A stretch of 64,000 nucleotides of DNA, taken from positions 124,001-188,000 of the forward strand of contig JAXFPC010000029.1 of NCBI GenBank assembly GCA_034180005.1. The letters run 5' to 3'. Position 1 is the first letter of the stretch. Each line of letters begins with the position of its first letter. Source of the stretch: JAXFPC01 sp034180005 (GTDB lineage Bacteria > Bacillota > Negativicutes > Acidaminococcales > Acidaminococcaceae). This document shows positions 1-8,925 of this stretch, in pieces. The notes beneath the pieces were generated by a model. It ran no database searches and was not told the DNA's origin. It worked only from the letters and a program-made list of their open reading frames with translations. Position numbers and translations under genes: made by a program.

Positions 1-888
1 TGTATCCTCCGCGTATTTTCCGAAATTGTTAGGATCAAAGGTGGGACGACTGGCCATGCCCAGGATCTCGCCCGTATGCGGATCCATAATAATGGCGGCC
101 GCGCCTTTAGCTTTAGTTTTTTCCATGGCGCGATCCATGGCATCCTCAAGCACATACTGTATCTTGCTGTCCAGCGTCAGAGAAATTGTGGACAGCTTTT
201 CCTTATTCACGCTCGGATCAAGCTCACGGCCCAGTATCTCTCCTCCGACAGCGTCAATAAACAATTTTCTGCTGCCGGGCTGACCTTTCAGTTCCTTGTC
301 AAATTTAAGCTCTATGCCGCTGAGTCCCGCGTCATCGGTACCTACAAATCCCAGCACCTGCGCCGCCGCACGTTTCTTGGTATAATACCGCTTGCTCTCG
401 CTGATGAAATGCAGCCCGGGCAATTTATTATCTTGGATGAGCTTTTTCAGAACTTCCGTGTCTTTAGGCTCAATGGTTCTCTTAACCCATAGAAATCTGC
501 CTTCGGCGGTAAAAAGTTCGTGCAGATGTTTGGGATCCATTTGTAGAACAGGCGCTAGAATGTCCGCCGCCAGCTTCGGAATATCCCTTTTCGGCAGCTG
601 CTTTTCTCCTTCTATGCCCTTGGACATCTCATACGGATCGACATAAAGAGAACCTGTCATGATACTGACAGCCATCTCCTCTCCGAAACGATCGACAATC
701 TTCCCTCGGGGATGGTTGATTTTTTTATCAGCCAAATATTGATCTTTCAATTTTTCCTGATACCACTGCGCGTTGATCAGCTGGACAAAAATCAGTCTTA
801 TGACGACAGCCGAAAATATCAGGACGATGATTCCCGCAAGCACGACAAAACGCAGTTTGCCGTCGCGTCTGGAAAAATTCCTCATCAT
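1..888 (-). CDS. Class B penicillin-binding protein (FtsI/PBP2-like), N-terminal part
   Basis: Peptidoglycan transpeptidase of the division/elongation class; only the N-terminal ~296 residues lie in the window because the gene runs off the left edge. The translation starts MMRNFSRRDGKLRF, has one membrane anchor (about residues 14-35) and the class B hallmark RGKIVDRFGEEMAVS, where the PBP dimer/pedestal domain begins. The part before the truncation (IIMDPHTGEILGMASRP) is the usual start of the transpeptidase domain; its SxxK, SxN and KTG motifs would be outside the window. The start ATG at 888 overlaps the ftsW stop (ATGA) after a G-rich ribosome site; ATG at 885 is an alternative. Coupling to a SEDS partner fits a cognate glycosyltransferase-transpeptidase pair. 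Confidence 0.88.
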   Translation of the reverse strand, partial: MMRNFSRRDGKLRFVVLAGIIVLIFSAVVIRLIFVQLINAQWYQEKLKDQYLADKKINHPRGKIVDRFGEEMAVSIMTGSLYVDPYEMSKGIEGEKQLPKRDIPKLAADILAPVLQMDPKHLHELFTAEGRFLWVKRTIEPKDTEVLKKLIQDNKLPGLHFISESKRYYTKKRAAAQVLGFVGTDDAGLSGIELKFDKELKGQPGSRKLFIDAVGGEILGRELDPSVNKEKLSTISLTLDSKIQYVLEDAMDRAMEKTKAKGAAAIIMDPHTGEILGMASRPTFDPNNFGKYAEDT

Positions 889-2078
889 TCCCACCCCCTG
901 CGTTCAATGACGCGGAAAGTACCGCGCCTTGCTTCCGGAGGCTGCTGCTCCAACCGCGCCGCTTTTACTTCCTCGTCATAAACCGAGAGCAAAAGTCCGA
1001 TGGCCAGCATGGAAACAAACATGGAACTGCCGCCGTAACTTATGAAGATCAGAGGAACGCCGATAACGGGAAGCAAACCGCAGACCATGGCCATATTGGC
1101 AGCCGCCTGGCCTATGATCAGCAGCGTGACTCCCGCCGCCAGCAAAAAGCCTCTCTCTTCTCTAGCCTGCCGCACCACGCGAAAAAAAGCTCCTCCTAAA
1201 ACCGCGAAAAGTGTAATCAACAAAACTGCGCCGATAAAACCGCACTCCTGACAAAAAATGGCAAAAGCAAAATCCGTATGAGCCTCAGGTATGTAAAAAA
1301 ATTTTCCGGACCCCAGACCCCAGCCCAAACCTTTCAGCCCGCCGCTGCCGATCGATGTCAGCGACTGCACCATCTGGTAGCCGTTGTTCTGCGGATCGAT
1401 CCAGGGATCCAGCCAAACCTTGATACGATCGAGACGATAAGGGGAATGCAGAACAAGAGCGACCGCCGCCAGCGCTCCCGCGCCCAAAATTCCCCAAACT
1501 ATGCTCAGGGAAATTCCCGCTATGATATAGATGCAGATCGCCAACGACATAATAATAGCTGCCGTTCCCATGTCGGGCTGCATCATAACCATGACAAAAT
1601 ACAAAAATGCCGCCAATACTCCTTGCAGACCCGCGCCGTTCCAAAGCGAAATCTGTTCTCCGCGTTTTAACATAGGACCCAGCTTACACGCGGTAAACAT
1701 AATAACAACCAGTTTGGCGCACTCTGAAGGCTGAATGGAGAACGGTCCCAAATAAATCCAGCGCTGGGCGCCCTTGGTGGCGACACCTGCCACGTCTACC
1801 CAAATCAGCAGCAGAAAGACGATAATATACGTTCCGATAAGAAATCTGGAATTTAACAGCTTTTTGTACCCGACATGTTCCACCACTTTAATTCCGGCTA
1901 AACCGAGCATACCGAAAAGCGCGTAACGGATCAGGTAAAAAAAGCCGTTGCCGTGCATATCACGCGCTACCACAAAGCTGGCGCTGAACACATTGATGCA
2001 GCCGATGAACATCAGCACCAGCATGATCATATAAATTGCCTGACGGGGGTTTTTCCAAATGAGATATGGTTTATTCAT
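885..2078 (-). CDS. ftsW: SEDS-family peptidoglycan glycosyltransferase (FtsW/RodA/SpoVE)
   Basis: A 397-residue polytopic membrane protein of the SEDS family, which polymerises lipid II into glycan strands with a class B PBP. About ten hydrophobic segments are visible. Family landmarks include GPFSIQPSECAKL, the conserved HTDFAFAIFCQECGF segment, and near the C-terminus ISYGGSSM. The short hydrophilic tail ends in VIERRGWE. It lies 12 nt downstream of trmB and overlaps the following PBP by four bases, so the two cell-wall proteins are translationally coupled. FtsW versus RodA or SpoVE cannot be settled from sequence alone; the PBP partner favours a division or elongation pair. Confidence 0.9.
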   Translation of the reverse strand: MNKPYLIWKNPRQAIYMIMLVLMFIGCINVFSASFVVARDMHGNGFFYLIRYALFGMLGLAGIKVVEHVGYKKLLNSRFLIGTYIIVFLLLIWVDVAGVATKGAQRWIYLGPFSIQPSECAKLVVIMFTACKLGPMLKRGEQISLWNGAGLQGVLAAFLYFVMVMMQPDMGTAAIIMSLAICIYIIAGISLSIVWGILGAGALAAVALVLHSPYRLDRIKVWLDPWIDPQNNGYQMVQSLTSIGSGGLKGLGWGLGSGKFFYIPEAHTDFAFAIFCQECGFIGAVLLITLFAVLGGAFFRVVRQAREERGFLLAAGVTLLIIGQAAANMAMVCGLLPVIGVPLIFISYGGSSMFVSMLAIGLLLSVYDEEVKAARLEQQPPEARRGTFRVIERRGWE

Positions 2079-2090
2079 GAAAGCATCACC

Positions 2091-2729
2091 TTAAAACACT
2101 GCCTCGCAAAAATTAATCGGTGTGCCGAGAGCGCTGAACTTTTGCTCATATTCCGTCTGCACGTGATTTGCGTACGCGGAATTATGCAGGTCGTAGCTCA
2201 AAGCAACTATCTCCAGGCCGAATGCCTTAAACTCCTCTACGGAAAAATCAAATAACGCTCTGTTATCGGTTTTAAACCGCAAATGTCCGCCGCTGCCCAA
2301 AATCTTTTTGTACAGCGCCAAAAAATTTCTGTGCGTAAGCCTTCTCTTGGCATGTCTCGCTTTAGGCCAAGGATCGCTGAAGTTGAGGTAAAGTTCCTTT
2401 ATCTCTCCCGGTTCGAACCAGTCCTCCAGCTTTTCGGCGTTGGCACAAATAATGCGGATATTGCTCAAAGCTTTTTCCTTGGCAGCCTTCGCCGGAAAAT
2501 ACGCCACATCCTGCTGTGTTTCTATGCCGATAAAAGCTTTCTCAGGAAAAAGCTCCGCCATCCCCACGGTAAAACGTCCTTTGCCGCAGCCGATTTCCAG
2601 ACACAGCTCTTTGCCGGGAAAAATTTCCCGCCAATGTCCTTTAAACCTTTCAATGTTTTCCGTAAATATATATTCTTCTTTGACCTCTTCCATAGCCTTG
2701 GTTATCCATGGTTTTTTTCTAAGCCGCAT
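2091..2729 (-). CDS. trmB: tRNA (guanine-46-N7)-methyltransferase
   Basis: A 212-residue class I SAM-dependent methyltransferase that makes m7G46 in the variable loop of tRNA. The SAM-binding motif EIGCGKGRFT lies near residue 45 and the diagnostic TrmB signature NFSDPWPKARHAKRRLT near residue 115. Full length for the family, starting MRLRKKPWITKAM. It is first in a minus-strand group with ftsW and the PBP. About 220 bases without a gene separate it from the upstream M23 gene, whose terminator lies in that gap, so a separate promoter is likely. Confidence 0.95.
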   Translation of the reverse strand: MRLRKKPWITKAMEEVKEEYIFTENIERFKGHWREIFPGKELCLEIGCGKGRFTVGMAELFPEKAFIGIETQQDVAYFPAKAAKEKALSNIRIICANAEKLEDWFEPGEIKELYLNFSDPWPKARHAKRRLTHRNFLALYKKILGSGGHLRFKTDNRALFDFSVEEFKAFGLEIVALSYDLHNSAYANHVQTEYEQKFSALGTPINFCEAVF

Positions 2730-2919
2730 GTTTTTCTCCGTAAACTTATTTACCGGTGCATCGGATCGCCGCGCGCCGATATTCTGAACTTATATTATAT
2801 CTTAACTTGCGTTATAATTCCAGCAAAACCGTCCGGAGCGTTCGTCACTGTCCGAATAAAATATTCGCCACCGAAACGGCGCCGGGGAGCAGATTAAAAG
2901 CAAAAGCTGCCGAACGCGC

Positions 2920-2948
2920 AAAAATGCGCAGACTTTCGGTCTGCGCAT
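2920..2948 (-). terminator. Rho-independent terminator of the M23 peptidase gene
   Basis: Perfect 10-bp stem (ATGCGCAGAC at 2924-2933 with GTCTGCGCAT at 2939-2948), 5-base loop, and a T-run on the minus strand just after the stem. It begins four bases beyond the M23 stop codon. Confidence 0.9.
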
Positions 2949-2951
2949 CAT

Positions 2952-4052
2952 TTAAAGTAACGCTAAAGGATCTATCTGCCGTCCGTTTAAAAGCACTTCA
3001 TAGTGCAGATGAGGACCTGTACTGTAACCGCTGCTGCCTACGGTTCCGATAAGCTGACCTTTCTTAACATACTCGCCGCTGCTGACTGCTATGCTGCTCA
3101 TATGTCCGTAAGCTGTCTGATAACCGTAATCATGACTAACTTTGACGTACCGTCCGTAGCCACCATTCCAACCGGCCTGCTCCACATAACCGGATGCTCC
3201 GGCATAAACGGGCGCGCCGTAGTCATTGGCAATATCTATGCCCGGATGCCAATCACTGCCGTAGCCGCCGAAGGGATCCGGCCGTCCTCCGAAACGGGAA
3301 GTTATCTCTCCCCCATATGTCGGCCAGGCATTCGGCGTAAATTCCTTGCGATGATTATCCAACTTGATATAATCCAAAAGCTTCTCCAACTCATTTTTTC
3401 TGAGTTGAGCTTCACGGCTGATCGTTTGCTCCTTGTCCAGCGTCATCGTTGCGGGAGTTAAACCTTCCGCCGCACCGCCGCGGCCTCTCGCCGCATCAAG
3501 GGAGCTTTTGGGCGGGAGCTTGCCGCCGCCTTGTTCCAACTGTTGCCGCACCTGATCTTCCAATTTGGAAAGATAAGCCAACTGTTTCTGATTGTTTTCC
3601 GCCACCTGTTCCAACTCTTTTATCTTTTGCTCTGTCGCGGCTTTAGTATTTTTATATTCCTGCAATTCCTGCTTCTGCTCGTAATTCAAATAAGCAAAAT
3701 GAGCCAGGACACCCATGGTCAGAACTACACCTCCCACAAGAGAGGCCAACCCCGTAAACGCATAGCGCAAATGCTTCTTTTGAACCTGTTTTTTTGCTAT
3801 ATTCTTGCCGTTGCCGCAGATAAACCAGAAGGTAAAATAATGATTCCCGACCCACAGCTCTCGCAGATGCCTGTACTTTTTCACGGCGAGGACATACTCC
3901 GCCCGACATTTTTCCGCAAAATATGCGCACCAACGTCCGCAAACATTCGCCGCACGCTTTTTAAGCATCGCCGCCTGAATCGAAGCGACCGCTTTAGCAA
4001 TTTTAGCTTGTTCGGCAAACTTATACAACTTATCCGTAAACACTGTTATCAC
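2952..4052 (-). CDS. Membrane-anchored M23 (LytM-type) peptidoglycan endopeptidase
   Basis: A 366-residue zinc metallopeptidase predicted to cut peptidoglycan cross-links in the periplasm. Order: a basic, Trp/His-rich cytoplasmic N-terminus (1-95), one transmembrane helix (about 98-122), a coiled coil (about 123-175), a Gly/Pro linker, and a C-terminal M23 domain (about 245-366). Zinc ligands are present: HPGID (H269, D273) and HLHYE (348-352). No residue of the HxxxD/HxH set is missing, so it should be an active enzyme and not a LytM-type activator. The long basic N-terminus is more than the usual short cytoplasmic tail. Single-gene unit with its own terminator. Confidence 0.9.
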   Translation of the reverse strand: MITVFTDKLYKFAEQAKIAKAVASIQAAMLKKRAANVCGRWCAYFAEKCRAEYVLAVKKYRHLRELWVGNHYFTFWFICGNGKNIAKKQVQKKHLRYAFTGLASLVGGVVLTMGVLAHFAYLNYEQKQELQEYKNTKAATEQKIKELEQVAENNQKQLAYLSKLEDQVRQQLEQGGGKLPPKSSLDAARGRGGAAEGLTPATMTLDKEQTISREAQLRKNELEKLLDYIKLDNHRKEFTPNAWPTYGGEITSRFGGRPDPFGGYGSDWHPGIDIANDYGAPVYAGASGYVEQAGWNGGYGRYVKVSHDYGYQTAYGHMSSIAVSSGEYVKKGQLIGTVGSSGYSTGPHLHYEVLLNGRQIDPLALL

Positions 4053-4200
4053 CCTTAAAAATTCCTTGCCGCCTGCTGTTACGTCCTACGGTAATACGCC
4101 GCGGCAACTTTTTGCACACTTTACGACACTGCTCCGCAAAGCCACGCTTATAATTTTAAAGTTTTTTATTTTCCGCGTCAAACCGTTTCAACACTGCTAT

Positions 4201-4230
4201 AAAAAAATGAGCCGTCTCAGGGCGGCTCAT
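4201..4230 (-). terminator. Rho-independent terminator of the AcoR-like regulator
   Basis: Stem ATGAGCCG (4207-4214) with CGGCTCAT (4223-4230), 8-base loop, and a run of seven A on the plus strand (4201-4207), which is the U-tract of the minus-strand transcript. It lies 13 bases beyond the stop codon at 4244. Confidence 0.85.
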
Positions 4231-4243
4231 TTTCTGTTTATGC

Positions 4244-6130
4244 TTATTTTTTCTTTTCCTTAGGTCCAAGGTCATATTTCTTCAGGTAGCGATAAAGCGT
4301 AACCCTGCTCACGTCCAGCATGTGCGCCAATTTACTGATGTTGCCGCCCGCCGACTTCCACGCGGCAATGAAAGCTTCTTTATCGTACTTCCATGATTTT
4401 TCCAACGCCCTGTCTCCCGGCAGCTTGATGTTCTCAGCCTCGATCACGCTGCCCGGCGTATGAAAGAACGCCTGCTCGATAACGCCCTGCAGCTGTTTGA
4501 TATTGCCGGGCCAGCTGCAGCTTATCAGCAGAGATACAGCCTCTGGTGACAAACGCTTCGGCGACAAATTATGCTGCGCGGACATTTCCGCCAAAATATG
4601 CGAAGCAATGACCTCTATATCTTTGACGCGCTCGCGCAGCGGCGGCACACGCATAGCTGCATCCAGTACCAATTCGTAGAGTTTACGGGAGAACATCCCT
4701 TTGTCCGCCAGACGTTTCAAGTTGGAATCGCAGGCGGCGATGACGCGGATATTGTACTTGCGTACCACTCCGTCCTTATCCTTAACTCCGTAGCGCAGAG
4801 CATCAGCCAGCTTATCGCCGAGTTCTACAGGCATTTTCTCCACTTCGTCGAGGAACAGCGTACCTCCCATGGAAAGTTCCAGTTTGCCTGCCGGATCATG
4901 TTCTCCGTCACCGTCGACAGCTCCGAAAAATTCCGCTTCCAGCTCTTTGATGTCCGCGTTTCTGCATTTTACGGCAATCAGAGGAGCTGCCGCTCTTGGA
5001 CTGGCCTGATGGATGCCGTGCGCCAGACGCTGCTTGCCCGTTCCCGGCTCTCCCTGCAGTAAAATATTATGTTCAGTTCTGGCGATACGGCCCGCTTTAT
5101 GCTGCAGCGCCAAAAATTCTGTAGTTTCGCCAACCATGCTGTACAGACTGTATCTGCTGCTGTAACCGGTAGCGTGAGCTATAGTTGTTTTAAGATCTTC
5201 GATCGACATGGATAAAACAAGAGCGCTCTGCACCTCCGTGCCGACTTTGATCGGCAGGACGGTGGTGATATCTTCATAAGTTCTGTCCTGAGTTATCCAG
5301 GTTATTTCTCTGCGTTGCGTAGCCACTCCCTGCAAAGCCTTTTTTACGGGAATATGCTCGTAATTGAGGAACACGTCTTCCAAACGTTCGTTGCCTTCCA
5401 GCCTTTTGCGACCGTTTTCATTGCAGTACTTGATCTGATTGTTCCTGCCGATCCAGTAAACGGATACGGGCAGCTGTTCCATCATAATCTGATCTATGGA
5501 CCAGCGCTCCAACATACTCAGATGCTGCTCAACGGAATACTTCATCGTCAACAGCAAACTGAGCAGCAAATCGTAAGGCAGGTCGTTACGATCAAGGGAG
5601 AAGAAAGCAATGATATACCGCAGCTTGCCGTCCAAACAGATCGGCGCGCTGCAGGCATCACCGGAATGACTGTCGCGGATCCACATTTCCGGTCCAAAAA
5701 TCAGAAAAGGCACGTTATGCTCTCTGGCGATGCTGATGCTGGAAGTTCCCACATCCTCTTCCAAAACGCGCATCCCCTGAATATCTTCAATAACTCTCTG
5801 GAAAAACGGCAAAGCGTAATTTTTGATTACATAACCGTTCTCGTCGATCAGCAGCATACTGAGATTATGGATGTTGAAATGCTGCTTGCTTTGCTCGTAC
5901 AGACCGTCCACATATTTTACTATGAACTCGTGAGTCTTCTGATGCTCGGCGATTTCCTCCGGCGTCAGCTTGTTGATCTTCGGCATGGTTTCATGAGGCA
6001 GGTTCATAGCTCTGCACCGCTGCCAGGACTCTCCGACCCAAGGATGCACATTAGGGTCTACGACGCCTTCCTCCATGAACTTCTTGTAATAAGATGCCAA
6101 TTTTTCTTTATTACGTCTTTCTCTAATCAC
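4244..6130 (-). CDS. AcoR-like AAA+ transcriptional regulator without GAFTGA motif
   Basis: A 628-residue regulator with the AcoR/sigma-54-activator layout: N-terminal segment with ESWQRCRAMN (34-43), GAF-like sensor (about 70-200), PAS-like domain (about 210-310), AAA+ domain (about 330-560), and a C-terminal Fis-type helix-turn-helix (595-619). Walker A reads GEPGTGKQ (360-367), Walker B region GGTLFLDEVEK (422-432), and PPLRERVKDI (496-505) is present. Where sigma-54 activators carry GAFTGA, this protein has FFGAVDGDGEHD (401-412), so contact with sigma-54 is probably lost. Regulators such as TyrR also lack GAFTGA and act at sigma-70 promoters. The effector is unknown. It lies 49 nt downstream of the radical-SAM gene. 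Confidence 0.85.
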   Translation of the reverse strand: MIRERRNKEKLASYYKKFMEEGVVDPNVHPWVGESWQRCRAMNLPHETMPKINKLTPEEIAEHQKTHEFIVKYVDGLYEQSKQHFNIHNLSMLLIDENGYVIKNYALPFFQRVIEDIQGMRVLEEDVGTSSISIAREHNVPFLIFGPEMWIRDSHSGDACSAPICLDGKLRYIIAFFSLDRNDLPYDLLLSLLLTMKYSVEQHLSMLERWSIDQIMMEQLPVSVYWIGRNNQIKYCNENGRKRLEGNERLEDVFLNYEHIPVKKALQGVATQRREITWITQDRTYEDITTVLPIKVGTEVQSALVLSMSIEDLKTTIAHATGYSSRYSLYSMVGETTEFLALQHKAGRIARTEHNILLQGEPGTGKQRLAHGIHQASPRAAAPLIAVKCRNADIKELEAEFFGAVDGDGEHDPAGKLELSMGGTLFLDEVEKMPVELGDKLADALRYGVKDKDGVVRKYNIRVIAACDSNLKRLADKGMFSRKLYELVLDAAMRVPPLRERVKDIEVIASHILAEMSAQHNLSPKRLSPEAVSLLISCSWPGNIKQLQGVIEQAFFHTPGSVIEAENIKLPGDRALEKSWKYDKEAFIAAWKSAGGNISKLAHMLDVSRVTLYRYLKKYDLGPKEKKK

Positions 6131-6179
6131 ACTAAAATCCTCCCCGGAATTTTTATAAACATTTCAGTCTGCCGTGTGC

Positions 6180-7079
6180 TCAGTACTCCGTATTGTTGTA
6201 CACATCCCACGATTTCAGCTTGCTGAGATGAGCGACGCTTGCTGCCACCTCACGCAACAGACGCTCCTTGTCCTGCGGCAGCGTACCCGCCAACTGGACA
6301 TAGTTGGAAATATGATTGCTGCGGAACAGACAGTGGTCAGCTTGGGGCAGATCTATATGCTCCAGCATAAGCTGCAATTCTTCCATCAGTCCTGCCGGCG
6401 AAGGCGGATGGAAATTTCCCTCTTCAAACTGCTGTTTCAGCTCGCTGCCCCGATACAGCATCAGACAAAGAGCGCTGAGCATATCGGGTTTAATAATGTT
6501 GATAGCTTCAGCCGTTGCCAAAGCGTGGCGCCGGCTCCCCTCAACTCCGGCGATGCCGAGAATTACCATAACGGAAAGTTTCATACCGCCGGCTTTTACT
6601 CTGCGCCCGGCTTCAACAGCTTCTTCGGCGTTGACACCTTTGTTGACAGCCTTCAAAGTTATGTCATCGCCGGTTTCCATGCCGTAATACAGAAGCTGAA
6701 GCCCCGCTTCCTTCAACTGACGCAGTTCTTCTTCGCTTTTGCGCAAAATATCTTTGGGCGCGGCATAAGAAGATACCCGCTGCAGTTTGGGGAAATTTTC
6801 CCGCAGAGCCTGCAAAATTTTAAGCAGCTTCTCGGTTGGCAGCACCAAAGCATCGCCGTCCGCCAAAAATACTCTGCGCACCTGCTCTTTGCCATAATAT
6901 ACGCCTAAAGCTATCTGCTTGGAAATTTCCTCGTCCTTCAATATCTGGAAAGGAACCCCTCTGTACATATTGCAGTAAGTACACTTATTGTGGGCACAGC
7001 CCCTCGTTACTCTGAGAATAAAACTGTTAGCCTCGCTGGGAGGTCTGAACACCGGAGTGTCATAGGAATCAAAAAACAT
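6180..7079 (-). CDS. Radical-SAM protein of unknown substrate
   Basis: A 299-residue radical-SAM enzyme. The iron-sulfur ligands are in TRGCAHNKCTYCNMYRG (about residues 24-40), a CX4CX2C arrangement instead of the commoner CX3CX2C. Further conserved parts are FLADGDALVLPT and the LLYYGMETGDD/MVILGIAG strands of the TIM-barrel core. The C-terminal part carries no recognised extra domain. The family (HemN/Elp3/NifB-like superfamily) is clear, the reaction is not. The start follows an AT-rich intergenic region. No biosynthetic partner is adjacent; the next gene downstream is the AcoR-like regulator. Confidence 0.8.
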   Translation of the reverse strand: MFFDSYDTPVFRPPSEANSFILRVTRGCAHNKCTYCNMYRGVPFQILKDEEISKQIALGVYYGKEQVRRVFLADGDALVLPTEKLLKILQALRENFPKLQRVSSYAAPKDILRKSEEELRQLKEAGLQLLYYGMETGDDITLKAVNKGVNAEEAVEAGRRVKAGGMKLSVMVILGIAGVEGSRRHALATAEAINIIKPDMLSALCLMLYRGSELKQQFEEGNFHPPSPAGLMEELQLMLEHIDLPQADHCLFRSNHISNYVQLAGTLPQDKERLLREVAASVAHLSKLKSWDVYNNTEY

Positions 7080-7389
7080 AGTTACCCCTCTTCATTTAGC
7101 ATTAAAAAAATTTACCGATCCGGCGTTCACCAAAAATATTTGAACACCTGAACCACTATCATGTATTATACTAAAATTTTTATTTTTTGTAATCCTATTT
7201 TGTAAACTATTTGTAATATTTTATACAATAACAAATGTCATTTGTAAATTTTTGTAATTTTTTAATCTTAAAAATTCATATGACATCCCGGCGCCGCCTA
7301 TTTATAACAGCCGCCGATTGTGGTATACTGCAACTGTAAGACAGACCGCGTGTCTGCGGTCAATATTTTGTTTATCAGCGGAGGAAGCA
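7080..7389. other. AT-rich divergent intergenic region with TTTGTAA repeats
   Basis: Non-coding region between the divergent radical-SAM gene and tcdA. It holds five copies of TTTGTAA at 7186, 7199, 7210, 7241 and 7251, several about one helical turn apart, plus an inverted ACAAAT at 7231. A -10-like TATACT lies near 7324 for tcdA. Function is not known; a regulator binding array is possible. Confidence 0.4.
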
Positions 7390-8133
7390 ATGCTTAATCA
7401 ATTTTCCCGCACGGAAATGCTGCTGGGCAGAGAAAATCTTGCCGTGCTGCGGCAAGCGCACGTCGCCGTTTTCGGTATCGGCGGTGTCGGCGGTCACGCT
7501 GTGGAAGCCTTAGCCCGAAGCGGTGTAGGTAAAATAACCATTGTCGATAAAGATACCGTCAGTCTGACCAATATCAACAGGCAGATTATCGCCACTCATC
7601 AGACCGTAGGACTGCCTAAAACCGAAGTCATGAAAGAACGCATCCTCAGCATCAACCCTGAAGCGGAAATTTTCCCGAAACAAACTTTCTTTCTTCCCGA
7701 GAACGCCGCCTCATTTGATTTTTCTGTTTATGATTATGTTGTCGATGCCGTCGATACCGTCGCTGCCAAAATAGCTCTCGTGCTTCACGCCAAAAAGGCG
7801 TCCGTACCGATCATCAGCTGTATGGGAACCGGCAACAAGCTCTCGCCGCAGCTTTTGGAGGTCACGGATATTTACCGTACTTCCGTATGCCCTTTAGCAA
7901 GAATTATGCGACAAGCCATGAAAAAAAATCACATCGACGAACTGAAAGTCGTCTACTCTCCCGAAAAACCGTTACGACCGCAGGGAGAAGCCGCTGCTGA
8001 ATGTCTGCAGGACGCAGCCGGCAAACGCAGCGTCCCCGGAAGCATAGCATTCACGCCAGCGGCGGCGGGATTACTGTTGGCGGCGGAAGTGATAAAAGAT
8101 TTGCTGCGCAAAAAAAATTCGTTGGACGTTTAA
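7390..8133 (+). CDS. tcdA: tRNA threonylcarbamoyladenosine dehydratase (TcdA/CsdL)
   Basis: A 247-residue ThiF/MoeB/E1-superfamily enzyme that cyclises t6A37 of tRNA to ct6A using ATP. The nucleotide motif GIGGVGGHAVEALARSG is followed by DKDTVSLTNINRQI, typical of the E1-like fold, and the YRTSVCPLARIMR segment matches TcdA. The start at 7390 is chosen because GGAGGAAGCA lies just upstream; a longer reading from 7318 has no ribosome site. It is a single gene ending in a strong bidirectional terminator. Confidence 0.9.
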   Translation: MLNQFSRTEMLLGRENLAVLRQAHVAVFGIGGVGGHAVEALARSGVGKITIVDKDTVSLTNINRQIIATHQTVGLPKTEVMKERILSINPEAEIFPKQTFFLPENAASFDFSVYDYVVDAVDTVAAKIALVLHAKKASVPIISCMGTGNKLSPQLLEVTDIYRTSVCPLARIMRQAMKKNHIDELKVVYSPEKPLRPQGEAAAECLQDAAGKRSVPGSIAFTPAAAGLLLAAEVIKDLLRKKNSLDV

Positions 8134-8135
8134 CT

Positions 8136-8175
8136 AAAAGAACAGACGGCTGCGTATGCAGCCGTCTGTTCTTTT
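8136..8175. terminator. Bidirectional terminator between tcdA and yhhQ
   Basis: Perfect 18-bp stem (8136-8153 with 8158-8175) around a 4-base loop GTAT, with A-run and T-run at the two ends. It serves the convergent genes tcdA (+) and the YhhQ transporter (-). Confidence 0.93.
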
Positions 8176-8226
8176 ATGCTTGCTTCCCGTTTGCCAGACG
8201 CGCCTGTCCGACAAATGACTATATCT

Positions 8227-8925
8227 TTATCTTTCTGTTCTTCGAGCAGAATATCTGGCCCAGTAAATAATCGGCGTATCCAAAATACTTGTGCAGATGA
8301 AGATAATATAACTGAAGAACATAATGTTCAGCAATGTCTGCCAGTCATACGTCCCGTAAAACGCGCCCACAGTAAACAAAAGCGTGTTCAGCAGCTGAGA
8401 AACCATTGTCGATCCATTGTTACGCAGCCACAAGAAACGGCTCTTTTCACCGCAGTATTTTTCCGTAAGCTCCCACCATTTATGATACAACCAAACATCG
8501 AATTTCTGCACCAACCCGTACACGATAAGCCCCGTCAGCATTATTCTGGGAGTGTTGCTGAAAATAGCCTGCATGTGCGGAAAAGCAAAATCTTTCGGAG
8601 CCGGCGTATACTGCAGCCAAAGCTGGGACATAATCACAAAAAACACGGAGGCTGCTATGCCGATATTGACCGCTTTGTCAGCTTCCTTGCGTCCGTAAAG
8701 CTCACTTAAAATATCCGTTACCAAGAAAGTGGAAGCAAAGAGGATATTTCCTAAAGTCTGCTCCATACCGAAAGCATGTACCAGCAGCAACACCTCAATA
8801 TTTGCGGCAATGGTAGCCAGCACCGTCCAGCAATACATGCCGACAGCGCCCCACATGTAATGCCACAGCAAAACGCCTCCGTAAACAAAAATCAGGTTGA
8901 TGATAAGTAAAATCTCGTTACTCAT
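8227..8925 (-). CDS. yhhQ: Queuosine-precursor transporter of the YhhQ (VUT) family
   Basis: A 232-residue membrane protein with about six hydrophobic segments and the family signature TDILSELYGRKEADKAV. YhhQ proteins import deazapurine precursors of queuosine (preQ0/preQ1, and queuine in some bacteria). Its start codon overlaps the stop of the upstream radical-SAM gene by one base (TAATG), so both are one translation-coupled operon. A preQ1-I riboswitch precedes this operon, which independently supports the substrate class. Exact substrate (preQ0, preQ1 or queuine) cannot be told from sequence. Confidence 0.92.
   Translation of the reverse strand: MSNEILLIINLIFVYGGVLLWHYMWGAVGMYCWTVLATIAANIEVLLLVHAFGMEQTLGNILFASTFLVTDILSELYGRKEADKAVNIGIAASVFFVIMSQLWLQYTPAPKDFAFPHMQAIFSNTPRIMLTGLIVYGLVQKFDVWLYHKWWELTEKYCGEKSRFLWLRNNGSTMVSQLLNTLLFTVGAFYGTYDWQTLLNIMFFSYIIFICTSILDTPIIYWARYSARRTER

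Noticed and set aside
5315..6226. A 303-codon frame on the plus strand opposite the AcoR-like regulator
   Set aside because: It is an antisense frame of a gene with clear domains. It has no domain or ribosome site of its own.
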